DNA of 32,727 nt, taken from Deltaproteobacteria bacterium RBG_13_52_11. Lineage in GTDB: Bacteria > Desulfobacterota > B13-G15 > RBG-16-54-18. Below, in pieces: positions 22,432 through 31,233 of the stretch. Below the pieces are notes generated by a model, which made no database searches, had not been told where the DNA came from, and was given only the letters and a program-made list of their open reading frames with translations. The position numbers were made by a program, and so were the translations under genes. Where the stretch lies: positions 37,071-69,797 of the forward strand of contig MGQF01000074.1 in NCBI GenBank assembly GCA_001797745.1. Reading direction: 5' to 3'. Position 1 is the stretch's first letter, and each line of letters opens with the position of its first letter.

Positions 22432-24192
22432 CTATTGTTTGTGTGCGTAGGCATCCTTTATTAAGCCATCAAAGTAGGTCTCAGGATCTTCAATCCCCTC
22501 TACAGGTATGGAGAAGGCGTTGACTCCTACCTTGTCCCGGATCAATTGCAGGGCAGGTTCAAAGAGGTTGTCTAATGTGGTGAGTATTTCCTTGATATCT
22601 TTCTCCTCCCTCACTATCCAGGTCAACAGGAGGTCCACGGCCTCATCATCGAGGTTGACCTCGATCGCGTGCCGCTCCAAGAAGGATTTTTCAAACCCCC
22701 GGATCTGGTAATAGGTGGAGAGGACTTCTTCGAAAGAAGAGTTCACGTCCGTCTCCTTTTTAATCACCTGATCCACGACGAGGTCCAAACGGCAATCGGT
22801 AAAGATGGCCCCATATCGGCTCAGAAATTCGGACTGACGGTCCTTTATATAGTTCTTCATCTCCTCTCTTTCGAGGGCCACAAGCTCTCGGTATCGCCTG
22901 AGCCGCTTTTCTTCAAGAGGATCTTTGAGCAGCTTTTTAAGCTCCTCCCCTGGATCCTGAACCATCTCCACCGTTACTACGAGTTCCGTGATGTCGGTGG
23001 AAGGGAGTTTCCTCTCGAATTTCAGGAGGACCTTTTCGATGGCGCTGATCAGCCCTCTGGCGCCGGTGTGTTCTTGATAGGCCATCTGGGCCATCTTCCA
23101 CAAGGCCTCATCCTCAAACTGGAGGCCGATGCCGTACGACAGAAAATCCTTCTTTTTGCTGTTAACAATAGGGCTGTGGGGGTTTTTCAGGATTTCATAG
23201 AGGTCCTGAATCTCCAACTGATGGAAGATGGCAACTACCGGAAGGCGCCCGATGAACTCTGATTCAAATCCATAGGCGATAAGGTCCTCGGCCGAGACAT
23301 GTTTGAGGTATTCAGCCTTATCATCCTTGGACTTGAGTTCCGCCCCAAAACCGATCCCTTCTTTGCTCATCCGCTTTTTGATGATGTCCTCGAGGCCATT
23401 AAAAGCCCCGCTCACGATAAAGAGGATATTTCTGGTGTTTATAGTCTTCTTTTCCCTCTTTCCTGTTCGGCGATATTTCTCGATGGCCTCCATTTGGGAG
23501 ATGGGATCATGGGGTACCCGGAGATCCACCTCTGTCTCTTCCATCGGTTTTAACAAAGCCCGCTGCACTCCCGTTCTCGACACATCAGGGCCGATAATAT
23601 TACCGCTGCTCGCGATCTTGTCTATCTCATCGATGTATACAATCCCATATTGGGCGCGCTCTATGTCGCCGTTGACTTCGTAGACCAGATCCCGCAGCAG
23701 ATCCTCCACGTCACCTCCCACATAGCCAGTCTCACTGAACTTAGTGGCGTCTCCTTTTACGAAGGGGACACCGATCTTCTGGGCAATGAGCTTAATCATA
23801 TATGTCTTCCCCACGCCCGTTGGGCCGGCCATAATGATATTGTTCTTGATATTGCCGACTGGCGGCTTAGAGCTACCCCTCTTTTCGGTCATGAATTTTA
23901 TCTTGTTATAGTGTGTGCAAATCTTGGTGGCCAAGATCTCTTTCGCTTCATCCTGTTTGACGATGAATGAGTTGAGATACGAGATGAGTTGCTCAGGCTT
24001 CATGTCGAAGTTAAGCTGGGGGGATGCCTTCTCCAATGTCTTTCCTTTTTCGCCCTCTTGCTCAAGGGAGACCTTGGGAACGATGGTGGAGACCACCAGT
24101 TTTACCTTATCACCATACTTTCTCTCCAAATATGTGTTCAATTCCTGCTCCAACTCTTTTTGGTCAGGAATCTTTTCGTTTGTATCCTTCAT
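22432..24192 (-). CDS. ClpX-like AAA+ unfoldase without zinc-binding domain, with extended C-terminus
   Basis: A 586-residue AAA+ ATPase closest to ClpX. Walker A GPTGVGKT (residues 123-130), pore loop GYVGGD, Walker B IVYIDEIDKI, IGF-type loop KEGIGFGAELKSKDDK, the GFESEFIGRLPVVA sequence and sensor-2 HTGARGLISAIEK are all in ClpX order. It differs from ClpX in three ways: no N-terminal Cys4 zinc domain, no RKH pore motif (the stretch after VQRALLKPMEETEVD is replaced by charged sequence), and about 150 extra residues at the C-terminus rich in acidic and helical segments. The retained IGF loop suggests ClpP docking. No clpP is nearby. Start ATG 24192 follows an in-frame stop two codons upstream, so it cannot be longer. 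Confidence 0.88.
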   Translation of the reverse strand: MKDTNEKIPDQKELEQELNTYLERKYGDKVKLVVSTIVPKVSLEQEGEKGKTLEKASPQLNFDMKPEQLISYLNSFIVKQDEAKEILATKICTHYNKIKFMTEKRGSSKPPVGNIKNNIIMAGPTGVGKTYMIKLIAQKIGVPFVKGDATKFSETGYVGGDVEDLLRDLVYEVNGDIERAQYGIVYIDEIDKIASSGNIIGPDVSRTGVQRALLKPMEETEVDLRVPHDPISQMEAIEKYRRTGKREKKTINTRNILFIVSGAFNGLEDIIKKRMSKEGIGFGAELKSKDDKAEYLKHVSAEDLIAYGFESEFIGRLPVVAIFHQLEIQDLYEILKNPHSPIVNSKKKDFLSYGIGLQFEDEALWKMAQMAYQEHTGARGLISAIEKVLLKFERKLPSTDITELVVTVEMVQDPGEELKKLLKDPLEEKRLRRYRELVALEREEMKNYIKDRQSEFLSRYGAIFTDCRLDLVVDQVIKKETDVNSSFEEVLSTYYQIRGFEKSFLERHAIEVNLDDEAVDLLLTWIVREEKDIKEILTTLDNLFEPALQLIRDKVGVNAFSIPVEGIEDPETYFDGLIKDAYAHKQ

Positions 24193-24229
24193 GGCAGCTT
24201 TTCATGCCTCCTGGTCCCTATTTCGCTTT

Positions 24230-24258
24230 AATATAACAATTGTTCCTCTCTGTTTCAA
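24230..24258 (-). promoter_or_regulatory. Sigma-70 promoter of the ClpX-like/DnaJ-like operon
   Basis: Minus strand TTGAAA (24253-24258), 17 bp, TATATT (24230-24235), about 38 bp before the start codon. A second possible box, TTGACA with CAGAAT at 18 bp, lies further upstream. No CIRCE element was seen. Confidence 0.65.
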
Positions 24259-24401
24259 TGGTTCTCAATTACCTTTCATTCTGCATCATCCGTTCAGAGG
24301 ATGTCAACCGAAGCTTTACTTTTGTCGGATAAGGTTATATGTTTTAGTTATAAAGCTCTTAGAAGAAAGCTGTTTTATTGGCGAAGGGCAGTTGTTATCA
24401 T

Positions 24402-25001
24402 ATGTCTCGTCTTGCTTCCTGTACAGATGATCTGATCCAGAGGATCAAAGAGACCCTGGCCAATCGCGAGATCAAGCGGGTGTCGGCAGGACCAGGCCTC
24501 ACCAGGGCCGGGGTCTTAATCCCCGTGTTCTGCAAGGATGGTTCATATCACTGCCTTTTTACCAGGCGGACCAATAGGGTAAAACGCCATAAGGGGGAGA
24601 TCTCTTTCCCCGGAGGGATTTACGACGCCTCTGATAAAGATATTGTGGCCACTGCCCTTAGAGAGGCCCACGAGGAGATCGGCGTGAAGCCTCGGGACGT
24701 CGAGCTCTTGGGGGCATTGGATGAAATAATGACCATGTCCGGCTTTATCGTATCACCCGTTGTGGGTTTCATTCCCTACCCCTATCCCTTTGTTCCATCT
24801 CCTGAGGAGATTGAAGAAATCATTATCCTCCCCCTCGCTGGTTTTTTCAAAGAGGGGGTTTTGAGCGAGGAATACAGGACGTATCAAGATAAGACCGAGA
24901 AGGTGTCTATCTACCAAAGTGGCGGGTACGTTATCTGGGGGGCAACGGCTAAGATCTTGCGGCAATTCCTCGAGCTCATTCCCGCGGGAGGGATCAGATG
25001 A
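24402..25001 (+). CDS. NUDIX hydrolase, CoA pyrophosphatase (NudL/NUDT7)-type
   Basis: Hydrolyses nucleoside diphosphate-linked substrates, by motif CoA or acyl-CoA to phosphopantetheine and 3',5'-ADP. The CoA-specific signature is visible as CLFTRRTNRVKRHKGEISFPGG and joins the Nudix box GGIYDASDKDIVATALREAHEEIGV (REAHEEIG holds the metal-binding glutamates). 199 residues from ATG 24402; the track's TTG at 24378 is less likely. Divergent from the ClpX-like gene, and its last 8 bp overlap the end of the convergent LOG gene. It might help turn over CoA in an organism that uses many CoA esters, but that is inference. Confidence 0.85.
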   Translation: MSRLASCTDDLIQRIKETLANREIKRVSAGPGLTRAGVLIPVFCKDGSYHCLFTRRTNRVKRHKGEISFPGGIYDASDKDIVATALREAHEEIGVKPRDVELLGALDEIMTMSGFIVSPVVGFIPYPYPFVPSPEEIEEIIILPLAGFFKEGVLSEEYRTYQDKTEKVSIYQSGGYVIWGATAKILRQFLELIPAGGIR

Positions 25002-25647
25002 TAACCATCCGTTTGATGTATTTGATGATTTCGCTGGGTTCGTCGATGACCTGAATGATCTCCAGATCTTCTGGCGAGATGTGCTGTACCTTCAAAAGGG
25101 TGCCCTTTAACCAATCCAGCAAACCCTGCCAATATTCTTTCTCTACCAGGATGACGGGGAAAGGTTTGATCTTTTTGGTCTGGATGAGCGTGATCGCCTC
25201 AAAGAGTTCATCGAGGGTCCCGAACCCACCGGGGAAGATAATATAGGCCATGGCGTACTTGACGAACATCACCTTCCGTACGAAGAAGTAGCGGAAGCTC
25301 AAGTGGATGTTCGTATAGGCATTGGGAGGTTGTTCGGCGGGGAGGTCTATGTTCAGCCCTATAGACTTTCTACCTCCTTCCAGGGCCCCTTTATTGGCGG
25401 CCTCCATGATTCCAGGGCCGCCGCCGGTGATGACGTTAAAACCATTTTCTGCCAAAAGCCTTGCCAACTGCAGCGCCTTTTCATAGAGGGGATTACCGGG
25501 GCTCACGCGCGTTGAGCCGAAGATGCTCACAGCAGGTTGAACATCCGCCAGGGTCTCAAATCCCTCAACAAGCTCGGAGAGGATCCTAAAGAGCCTCCAG
25601 GAGTCTCTAATGGTAATTTCATCGATAAGATATTGTTTTTCTGTCAT
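24994..25647 (-). CDS. LOG family protein (TIGR00730-type nucleotide phosphoribohydrolase)
   Basis: A Rossmann-like enzyme that cleaves the N-glycosidic bond of nucleoside 5'-monophosphates, known in plants as the cytokinin-activating LOG. Motifs: VSIFGSTRVSPGNPLYEKA, the phosphate loop VITGGGPGIMEAANKGA and the catalytic FPGGFGTLDELFEAITLIQT with the conserved PGGxGTxxE. 217 residues, normal for the longer bacterial group. Convergent with and overlapping the NUDIX gene. Its bacterial role is probably nucleotide salvage or detoxification. Confidence 0.92.
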   Translation of the reverse strand: MTEKQYLIDEITIRDSWRLFRILSELVEGFETLADVQPAVSIFGSTRVSPGNPLYEKALQLARLLAENGFNVITGGGPGIMEAANKGALEGGRKSIGLNIDLPAEQPPNAYTNIHLSFRYFFVRKVMFVKYAMAYIIFPGGFGTLDELFEAITLIQTKKIKPFPVILVEKEYWQGLLDWLKGTLLKVQHISPEDLEIIQVIDEPSEIIKYIKRMVII

Positions 25648-25694
25648 GGAGGCGCCTTCTGAATATTCATCTCACATATTTATCAAAATTCATC

Positions 25695-25723
25695 TTGAAA
25701 ACGCGCGAACCCACCTATATTAT
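25695..25723 (+). promoter_or_regulatory. Sigma-70 promoter of the flavoprotein/radical SAM pair
   Basis: TTGAAA (25695-25700), 17 bp, TATTAT (25718-25723), 51 bp before the start codon and facing away from the divergent LOG gene. Confidence 0.6.
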
Positions 25724-25774
25724 GGCAAAGATTTACCCAAGTCAACGATATTTAAAAGAAAGTAGTTTAGCTGC

Positions 25775-27268
25775 ATGCACTACGACGTGATCGTCATCGG
25801 CGGGGGTATGGGGGGATTGACAACAGCTGCACTGTTAGTTCGGCGCGGCCTGCGGGTCTTGCTGCTGGAGCAAGGGGAGCGAACCGGCGGGTATGTGACC
25901 TCTTTTACGCGAAAAGGGTTCACCTTTGATGCTACCGGGTCTTTTCTTGGCGGGTGTGAGGAGGGAGGGGAATTTCATAAGCTCTTGGCCCAGACAGGGG
26001 CGCTGCCGCACCTTCATTTCCTCGGCATTGAGACCGCCCGGAATATCTACCCTGATTTCAGTTTCGATCTCCACCTCACGGGGGGCTTTGAGGAATATCT
26101 CAGCGAGGTAAAAAAGCGCTTTCCCGAAGAGCAAAAGGGTTTTGAAAAATACTTCGCGTTGCTCAGGCGGATCGGGGCGGAGATAGGCCGTTTTGAGACG
26201 ATCACGCGGTGGCAGATGCTCCTCTTCCCTTTTTTCTTCTGGCACCTCATCAGGTATGAGCGGGCCTCTTTGGGGGAGATCATGGATCAATCATTTCAGG
26301 CAGAGGGGATCAAACAAGTTCTCTCCTCCCTCCCTGCCCATCTCCCCCCTGCTCGCCTCTCCTTGCTCTTTACCGCGACCCTTATCAGCAAGGTCCTCGC
26401 CCAGGGGGTGTGGTACCCTCAAGGGGGGATGGGGACCATCGCTCAGGCATTGGAGACTGCCTTTGTAGAGGGGGGTGGTGAAGTAAGGCTCAAGACGGAG
26501 GTAGAGCGGATTGAGGTGGAGGGTGGTAGTGTGCAGGGGGTGGTTACCCGCGGAGGGGATTTTTTCCCAGCCCAGACGGTGGTGGCCGCCATCAACATCC
26601 GCCGTGCCCTCATCGATTTGTTGCCCGAGGAATATAGGGGGCGGTTCTCCAGCATGGTCCATACCTTAGAGTATTCCCTCTCTTCATTCTTGGTCTATCT
26701 GGGGGTGAAAATGGATCTTGACCGACGGACCTTACCATACTTTACCTACGTGAGCCCCGGGGATGCGCAGGTGGAATATGACCAGTTGATCAGGGGTGAG
26801 ATGCCTGATTACCCCGCGGTGATTATCACCATACCGACCCTCCTCGACCCCTCCCTTGCCCCGCCTGGTCACCACATCGTGCGCCTTATGACCCCTGCCC
26901 CCTATGGATTCCGCGATGGATGGGGGTGGAACGATCAATCCAGGTATCGTACAATAAAAGAAGAAGTGGCCCATCGACTCATCCGCCTGGTAGAAGGGAG
27001 GTATCTCCCCGGCCTCTTGAAGCAGAGCATCGTGATTGAGGCCGCCACCCCCCGTACGTTAGAACGGTACACGGCTAATGAAAAGGGCGCGACGTACGGG
27101 CTTGCCCCGACCCCTGGTCAGATCGGCAGGGGGAGGCCGGCCAACAAAACCCCTCTTAAGGGGCTCTATCTGGCAGGTCACTATACCCGTCCTGCACATG
27201 GGATCGTGGGGGCGGCCCTGTCAGGGAGGTTTGCCGCGGACATGATCAGCAAGGAGTACAGGAGGTAA
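25775..27268 (+). CDS. Phytoene desaturase/carotenoid isomerase-like FAD oxidoreductase
   Basis: A 497-residue flavoprotein of the CrtI/CrtISO/COG1233 group. The FAD motif is at the N-terminus (DVIVIGGGMGGLTTAALLVRRG, then LEQGERTGGY) and the C-terminal FAD closure is GLYLAGHYTRPAHGIVGAALSG. The middle has WYPQGGMGTIAQALETAF, typical of the group. There is a hydrophobic stretch near residue 150 (MLLFPFFFWHLI) that may associate with membrane. No phytoene synthase or other carotenoid gene is present, so the substrate need not be a carotenoid. The next gene starts 5 bp after its stop, so the pair is likely functionally linked. Confidence 0.85.
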   Translation: MHYDVIVIGGGMGGLTTAALLVRRGLRVLLLEQGERTGGYVTSFTRKGFTFDATGSFLGGCEEGGEFHKLLAQTGALPHLHFLGIETARNIYPDFSFDLHLTGGFEEYLSEVKKRFPEEQKGFEKYFALLRRIGAEIGRFETITRWQMLLFPFFFWHLIRYERASLGEIMDQSFQAEGIKQVLSSLPAHLPPARLSLLFTATLISKVLAQGVWYPQGGMGTIAQALETAFVEGGGEVRLKTEVERIEVEGGSVQGVVTRGGDFFPAQTVVAAINIRRALIDLLPEEYRGRFSSMVHTLEYSLSSFLVYLGVKMDLDRRTLPYFTYVSPGDAQVEYDQLIRGEMPDYPAVIITIPTLLDPSLAPPGHHIVRLMTPAPYGFRDGWGWNDQSRYRTIKEEVAHRLIRLVEGRYLPGLLKQSIVIEAATPRTLERYTANEKGATYGLAPTPGQIGRGRPANKTPLKGLYLAGHYTRPAHGIVGAALSGRFAADMISKEYRR

Positions 27269-27273
27269 CATTG

Positions 27274-28863
27274 ATGGACTGCCTCTTTGTCCATGTGCCC
27301 AAGTTCAAGAACTACTACCGCCCCATCGGCGAGTACACCTTTATCAATTACATGCCTATGGGGGTCTTGGCCCTGGCCGATCTCCTCTCGCGCGAGGGGT
27401 ATGAAACTGGGGTCGTGCATCTTGGGGTGGAGTGGCTCGAGGATAAGGGTTTTTCTCTGATTGACTATATCGCCCGCAAAAAGCCGCGGATCGTGGCCCT
27501 CTCCCTCCATTGGCACCCCCAAACCTATGAGGTGTTGGAACAGGCGAGGAGGGTCAAGGAGGCCTTTCCAGAGGTCTTTCTCCTCCTCGGGGGATTGACC
27601 GCCAGTTTTTATCACCGTGAGATCATGGAGCGATTCCTCTGGGTGGACGCCGTCATCCGGGGTGACGGAGAAATTCCTCTGCTCCGGTTGACCGAGACCA
27701 TAAGCAAAGGTGGTTCCCTTGATCAGGTGCCCAACCTGACGTGGAGACAGGGTGGTGCCATCCAAGAGAACCCGCTGGCGTATTGCGCCTCTCAAGACAT
27801 GATAGATGGACTCTGCTTCACCAACTTTTCTCTGTTGAAAAATCACCGCACCTACATCGATTGGGTGCTCATGCCTTTTTTTGTCAAGGGGTTTTCCAAA
27901 GAGCGCAATCGCCTCTTCTTTTCCTTGAAGACCCGCATGTTCGACCTGATGGTAGGGAGGGGGTGCCCGGTCAATTGCACGTGGTGCGGCGGAGGGAAGG
28001 ATGCGCAGAGGCTCATTGCCGGACGCCGGCAGGTGATTTTCAGAGATATGGAGCGGGTGCTGGATTCTATCAGGGAGGCCCTGCGCTGGGGATATGAGAC
28101 CATGCACGTCTGTTTTGACCCCTACCCCCATCGTCCAGACTACTATCTCAAACTATTCTCGCGGATCAGGGAGGAGCGGCTCAAGGTGGAGTTCTTTTTT
28201 GAATCCTTCGGTCTCCCTACTAGAACGTTCATCGATGGGTTTGCCCAGACCTTTGGTCCCCGCTCCCTTCTCGCCCTCTCTCCGGAGAGCGGTTCGGAGG
28301 AGGTACGCCGGCGCAACAAGGGATATTCCTACACGAACCGGGAACTATGTGATTGTCTGGAGTACACAAGGGAGAAAGGGGTGAAGGTTGATCTCTTTTT
28401 TGGCCTTGGTCTCCCTTATGAACGCGAAGAGGATTTGAACGAGACCGCTCGGCTGATTGCGCGTAGCAGGAGACAATTCCCCAATGTGCAGGGGTTCAGG
28501 ACCTTCACCATCGAGATGGAACCAGGGGCGCCTTGGCAACGGCAACCAGAAAAGTTTGGGGTAGAAACAACCCTGCAGACCTTCTCCGATTTTTACTCAT
28601 ATCATAAAGAGGAAGGGGAGGGGTTTAGTGCGTTCGGTTATTATATCCCAGACTACTTCCCTGATCTGGGTGAGGATGCCGGAGAGGAATTTCAGAGGAG
28701 GTTGCAGGAGATAAAGTGCCGCCGCTTTTGCTTCATCCACCCTGATGCCCGCAAGAGCAGCACCCCCTTCTGGGGGAGGATGTTGTGCCGTGCCTCAGCC
28801 CTGATGGCGAAGGTAGTGCGAAGGCGGAGGGGGCGCAGAGGTTCTGATTCCTTGCTCTTCTAA
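27274..28863 (+). CDS. B12-binding radical SAM protein (BchE/MMCE-like class)
   Basis: A 529-residue radical SAM enzyme. The N-terminal part is a cobalamin-binding-like domain (MPMGVLALADLLSREGYE, ALSLHWHPQTYEVLEQARRV, LLLGGLTASFYHREIMERF and DAVIRGDGEIPLLRL). The 4Fe-4S motif CPVNCTWC lies near residue 231 in GRGCPVNCTWCGGG. SPESGSEEVRRRNKGY is the usual downstream radical SAM segment, and the C-terminus is very basic (RRRRGRRG). ATG 27274 has AGGAGG eight bases upstream. Related proteins do methyl transfer, ring formation or oxidative chemistry on lipids, tetrapyrroles or antibiotics; the substrate here is unknown. Confidence 0.87.
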   Translation: MDCLFVHVPKFKNYYRPIGEYTFINYMPMGVLALADLLSREGYETGVVHLGVEWLEDKGFSLIDYIARKKPRIVALSLHWHPQTYEVLEQARRVKEAFPEVFLLLGGLTASFYHREIMERFLWVDAVIRGDGEIPLLRLTETISKGGSLDQVPNLTWRQGGAIQENPLAYCASQDMIDGLCFTNFSLLKNHRTYIDWVLMPFFVKGFSKERNRLFFSLKTRMFDLMVGRGCPVNCTWCGGGKDAQRLIAGRRQVIFRDMERVLDSIREALRWGYETMHVCFDPYPHRPDYYLKLFSRIREERLKVEFFFESFGLPTRTFIDGFAQTFGPRSLLALSPESGSEEVRRRNKGYSYTNRELCDCLEYTREKGVKVDLFFGLGLPYEREEDLNETARLIARSRRQFPNVQGFRTFTIEMEPGAPWQRQPEKFGVETTLQTFSDFYSYHKEEGEGFSAFGYYIPDYFPDLGEDAGEEFQRRLQEIKCRRFCFIHPDARKSSTPFWGRMLCRASALMAKVVRRRRGRRGSDSLLF

Positions 28864-28907
28864 TTTAAGGGAAGGGATTGTGTTGGGAAGTGATTTGCTT
28901 TTTATCC

Positions 28908-28936
28908 CTGACAAGGCTACAGTAATAGAGTATTCG
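28908..28936 (+). promoter_or_regulatory. Possible promoter of the CooT-like gene
   Basis: CTGACA (28908-28913), 17 bp, TATTCG (28931-28936), 38 bp before the start codon. Neither box is perfect. Confidence 0.35.
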
Positions 28937-28974
28937 ATCAACATCCTACCTGACTTAATCAAAGGAGGTCGATC

Positions 28975-29163
28975 ATGTGCGAGTCTACGGCGTATCTGCT
29001 CAAGGATGGCAAAGAAGAAGAGATCATGGCAGACATCGCAACCATCATCCCTGTGGGCAAGAAGCTGCGCCTGATCAGCCTCTTTGGCGAGGAAAAGGAA
29101 GTTGAGGCCTCCATCGAGGAGATCAACCTCTTAGGGCATAAGATCCTGCTGAAGCCGGAATAG
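28975..29163 (+). CDS. CooT-family small nickel-binding protein
   Basis: A 62-residue protein: MCESTAYLLKDGKEEEIMAD at the start and LRLISLFGEEKEVEASIEEI near the end. The Cys at position 2, the KDGKEE and LFGEEKEVE segments and the size match the CooT family; in Rhodospirillum rubrum CooT binds nickel through Cys2 for carbon monoxide dehydrogenase. A strong AAAGGAGG site precedes the ATG. No CODH or nickel enzyme gene is nearby, and many anaerobes carry such stand-alone copies, so its client is unknown. Confidence 0.8.
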   Translation: MCESTAYLLKDGKEEEIMADIATIIPVGKKLRLISLFGEEKEVEASIEEINLLGHKILLKPE

Positions 29164-29188
29164 TACGCTCACCGCTCGATCAAAGGGT

Positions 29189-29200
29189 TGATATATATCA
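29189..29200. promoter_or_regulatory. 12-bp palindrome upstream of the histidine kinase
   Basis: TGATATATATCA is a perfect palindrome within the 111-bp gap before the kinase gene, with TATAAG a few bases on. It could be an operator or part of the promoter; also nearby is an imperfect GC-rich hairpin around 29220-29255. Confidence 0.3.
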
Positions 29201-29274
29201 GGGTATAAGACAGTCCCCGCTGAGGCGAGCGCTCCCCGCAAGCGAAGCGTAGTGAAGGCTTTATAAGGACAAAC

Positions 29275-31233
29275 ATGCTTTCTTCAATTCGATCAAAACT
29301 CATCGTCAGTTTTCTCGGGGTGTCCTTTTTGGTGGGTGCTGTCTCTCTGATAGTCGGCGGCCAACTCCTTTACAAGGCCTTCCTCAACGAGGCAACGAAC
29401 CGCATCAGATTGGATCTGAATACCGCCCGTGAGATTTACCTTAATCGAGTCAGGGGTGTGGAAGTTGCCCTTAACACTACCACGCTGGGATCTGGATTCC
29501 GCTCCGCGCTTAAGAAACAAGATGCACCGGAACTTGTCAAGCGGCTCACGCGTTTAGCCCGTCAAACCGAGATGGATTTCGCCGGTATCGTTACGAGAGA
29601 AGGTAAGACGCTCTGCCGCATTGGAAATCATGCCGTTCCCAAGCAAAAAAAACAGGTTCCTAATTCTATAGCAAACCTAGCGTTAGAGCGTAGGGCCCCT
29701 GTTTCAGGAACTGAGGTTCTGAGTAAAGAGTTTCTTTTGGCTGAGGATCCCAGACTCGCTGATCAAGCCATGATACGGGTACTCCCCACCCCGAGGGCTG
29801 CGCCGAGAGCCGAAGAAGAGGAAACAGCGGGGATGGCGCTTGCAGCCGCCATTCCGGTTCTGGAAGGTACTCACCTGCTTGGTGTTCTCTATGGGGGGGT
29901 TCTTCTCAATCGAAATTTTTCGATTGTTGACCAGGTGCGCGATACGGTTTTTCAACAAGAAATTTACAAGGATCGCAACATCGGAACAGCCACTATCTTT
30001 TTCAATGATATGCGCATCTCTACAAATGTTCTCACCCCAGACGGAGAACGTGCTATTGGAACGCGGGTATCGGAAGAGGTCAGAGAACGCGTTCTCACAG
30101 GGGGGGAAAAATGGACAGGCCGTGCCTTCGTAGTCAATGGCTGGTACATCACAGCCTATGAGCCCATCGTGGACATTTTTGGCGAAAGAATAGGTATGCT
30201 CTACGTGGGCGTGTTAGAGGCAAAATATGCTGATATCCGAACGAAGGCCCTATCTGTTTTTATCCTATTGACTATAGTCGGCATAGTTTTGGCAATTTGG
30301 CTGGGATACTTTTTGGAAAGCATAATCTTGCGACCGGTGCATCGGTTGATCGAGGCGAGTAATGAAGTTTCACACGGAAACTTCTCGCCCAATGTTGGAC
30401 CTATTTCAAAGAGTGAGATAGGGGTTCTCCAGAGGACCTTTGCGGACATGCTCACCTCGCTCCAAGAGCGTGATAGACGCATAAAGGCCGAGAGCGAGAT
30501 AAAACTGGTGCGATCTGAAAAACAGGCCAGCATTGGTAGGTTAGCAGCCGGGGTGGCCCACGAGATAAACAACCCTCTCACAGGGGTATTGACATTTACA
30601 CATATGTTGTTGCGGCGTCAAGACATTGCGGAAGATATTCGCTCTGATCTTGAGACAATCGCCCAACAGACTGAACGCGTTCGCAAGGTAGTAAAGAACC
30701 TGTTGGATTTTTCACGCCAGACAGAGCTCAACACCGAGCCAACAGATGTAAATCGATTTGTCCAATCCGCCGTTTCAATGATGAAAAACCAGGCACTTGT
30801 CAAAGGAGTAACCTTACAATACAGGCCAGGCGAGGGAATCCCGCTGCTTCCCCTTGATGCCAATCAGATGCAGGGCGTTTTACTCAATTTGCTGCTCAAC
30901 GCCCTTGACGCTACCCAGCAGGGCGACAGCATTATGGTAGCCACTGGTATCAACATTTCCACCAACGCCATGCATCGGAAGGGTGTGGAGATTACGGTCA
31001 GGGACACAGGTTGTGGCATATCGCCTGAACATCTTGATAAATTATTCGATCCTTTTTTTAGTACGAAGGAGGTAGGGCAGGGTACGGGGCTTGGACTGGC
31101 AGTTTCTTATGGCATCGTTCAACGCCATGGGGGGACCATTCGAGTTCAGAGTGAGGTTGACAGGGGGAGTACGTTTACCATTTGGCTGCCGATAGGAGGG
31201 CACAGCAAGGAAGATGAAGGCACTCATCGTTGA
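29275..31233 (+). CDS. Membrane sensor histidine kinase: Cache-HAMP-HisKA-HATPase
   Basis: A 652-residue sensor. TM1 is about residues 10-32 (IVSFLGVSFLVGAVSLIVGG); a large extracytoplasmic region to about residue 320 resembles a double-Cache ligand domain (GWYITAYEPIVDIFGERIGMLYVGV is typical of its membrane-proximal end). TM2 (LSVFILLTIVGIVLAIWLGYFL) leads into a HAMP domain, then HisKA with His429 in GVAHEINNPLTGVL, and the ATPase domain with NLLLNALDA, DTGCGI, FDPFFST and GTGLGLAVSYG. Cache domains often bind small organic acids. Its end overlaps the next response regulator by 20 bp, so the two are translationally coupled. Confidence 0.93.
   Translation: MLSSIRSKLIVSFLGVSFLVGAVSLIVGGQLLYKAFLNEATNRIRLDLNTAREIYLNRVRGVEVALNTTTLGSGFRSALKKQDAPELVKRLTRLARQTEMDFAGIVTREGKTLCRIGNHAVPKQKKQVPNSIANLALERRAPVSGTEVLSKEFLLAEDPRLADQAMIRVLPTPRAAPRAEEEETAGMALAAAIPVLEGTHLLGVLYGGVLLNRNFSIVDQVRDTVFQQEIYKDRNIGTATIFFNDMRISTNVLTPDGERAIGTRVSEEVRERVLTGGEKWTGRAFVVNGWYITAYEPIVDIFGERIGMLYVGVLEAKYADIRTKALSVFILLTIVGIVLAIWLGYFLESIILRPVHRLIEASNEVSHGNFSPNVGPISKSEIGVLQRTFADMLTSLQERDRRIKAESEIKLVRSEKQASIGRLAAGVAHEINNPLTGVLTFTHMLLRRQDIAEDIRSDLETIAQQTERVRKVVKNLLDFSRQTELNTEPTDVNRFVQSAVSMMKNQALVKGVTLQYRPGEGIPLLPLDANQMQGVLLNLLLNALDATQQGDSIMVATGINISTNAMHRKGVEITVRDTGCGISPEHLDKLFDPFFSTKEVGQGTGLGLAVSYGIVQRHGGTIRVQSEVDRGSTFTIWLPIGGHSKEDEGTHR

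Noticed and set aside
27181-28131. 316-aa minus-strand ORF
   Set aside because: Fully antisense to the well-supported flavoprotein and BchE-like genes; no family motif.
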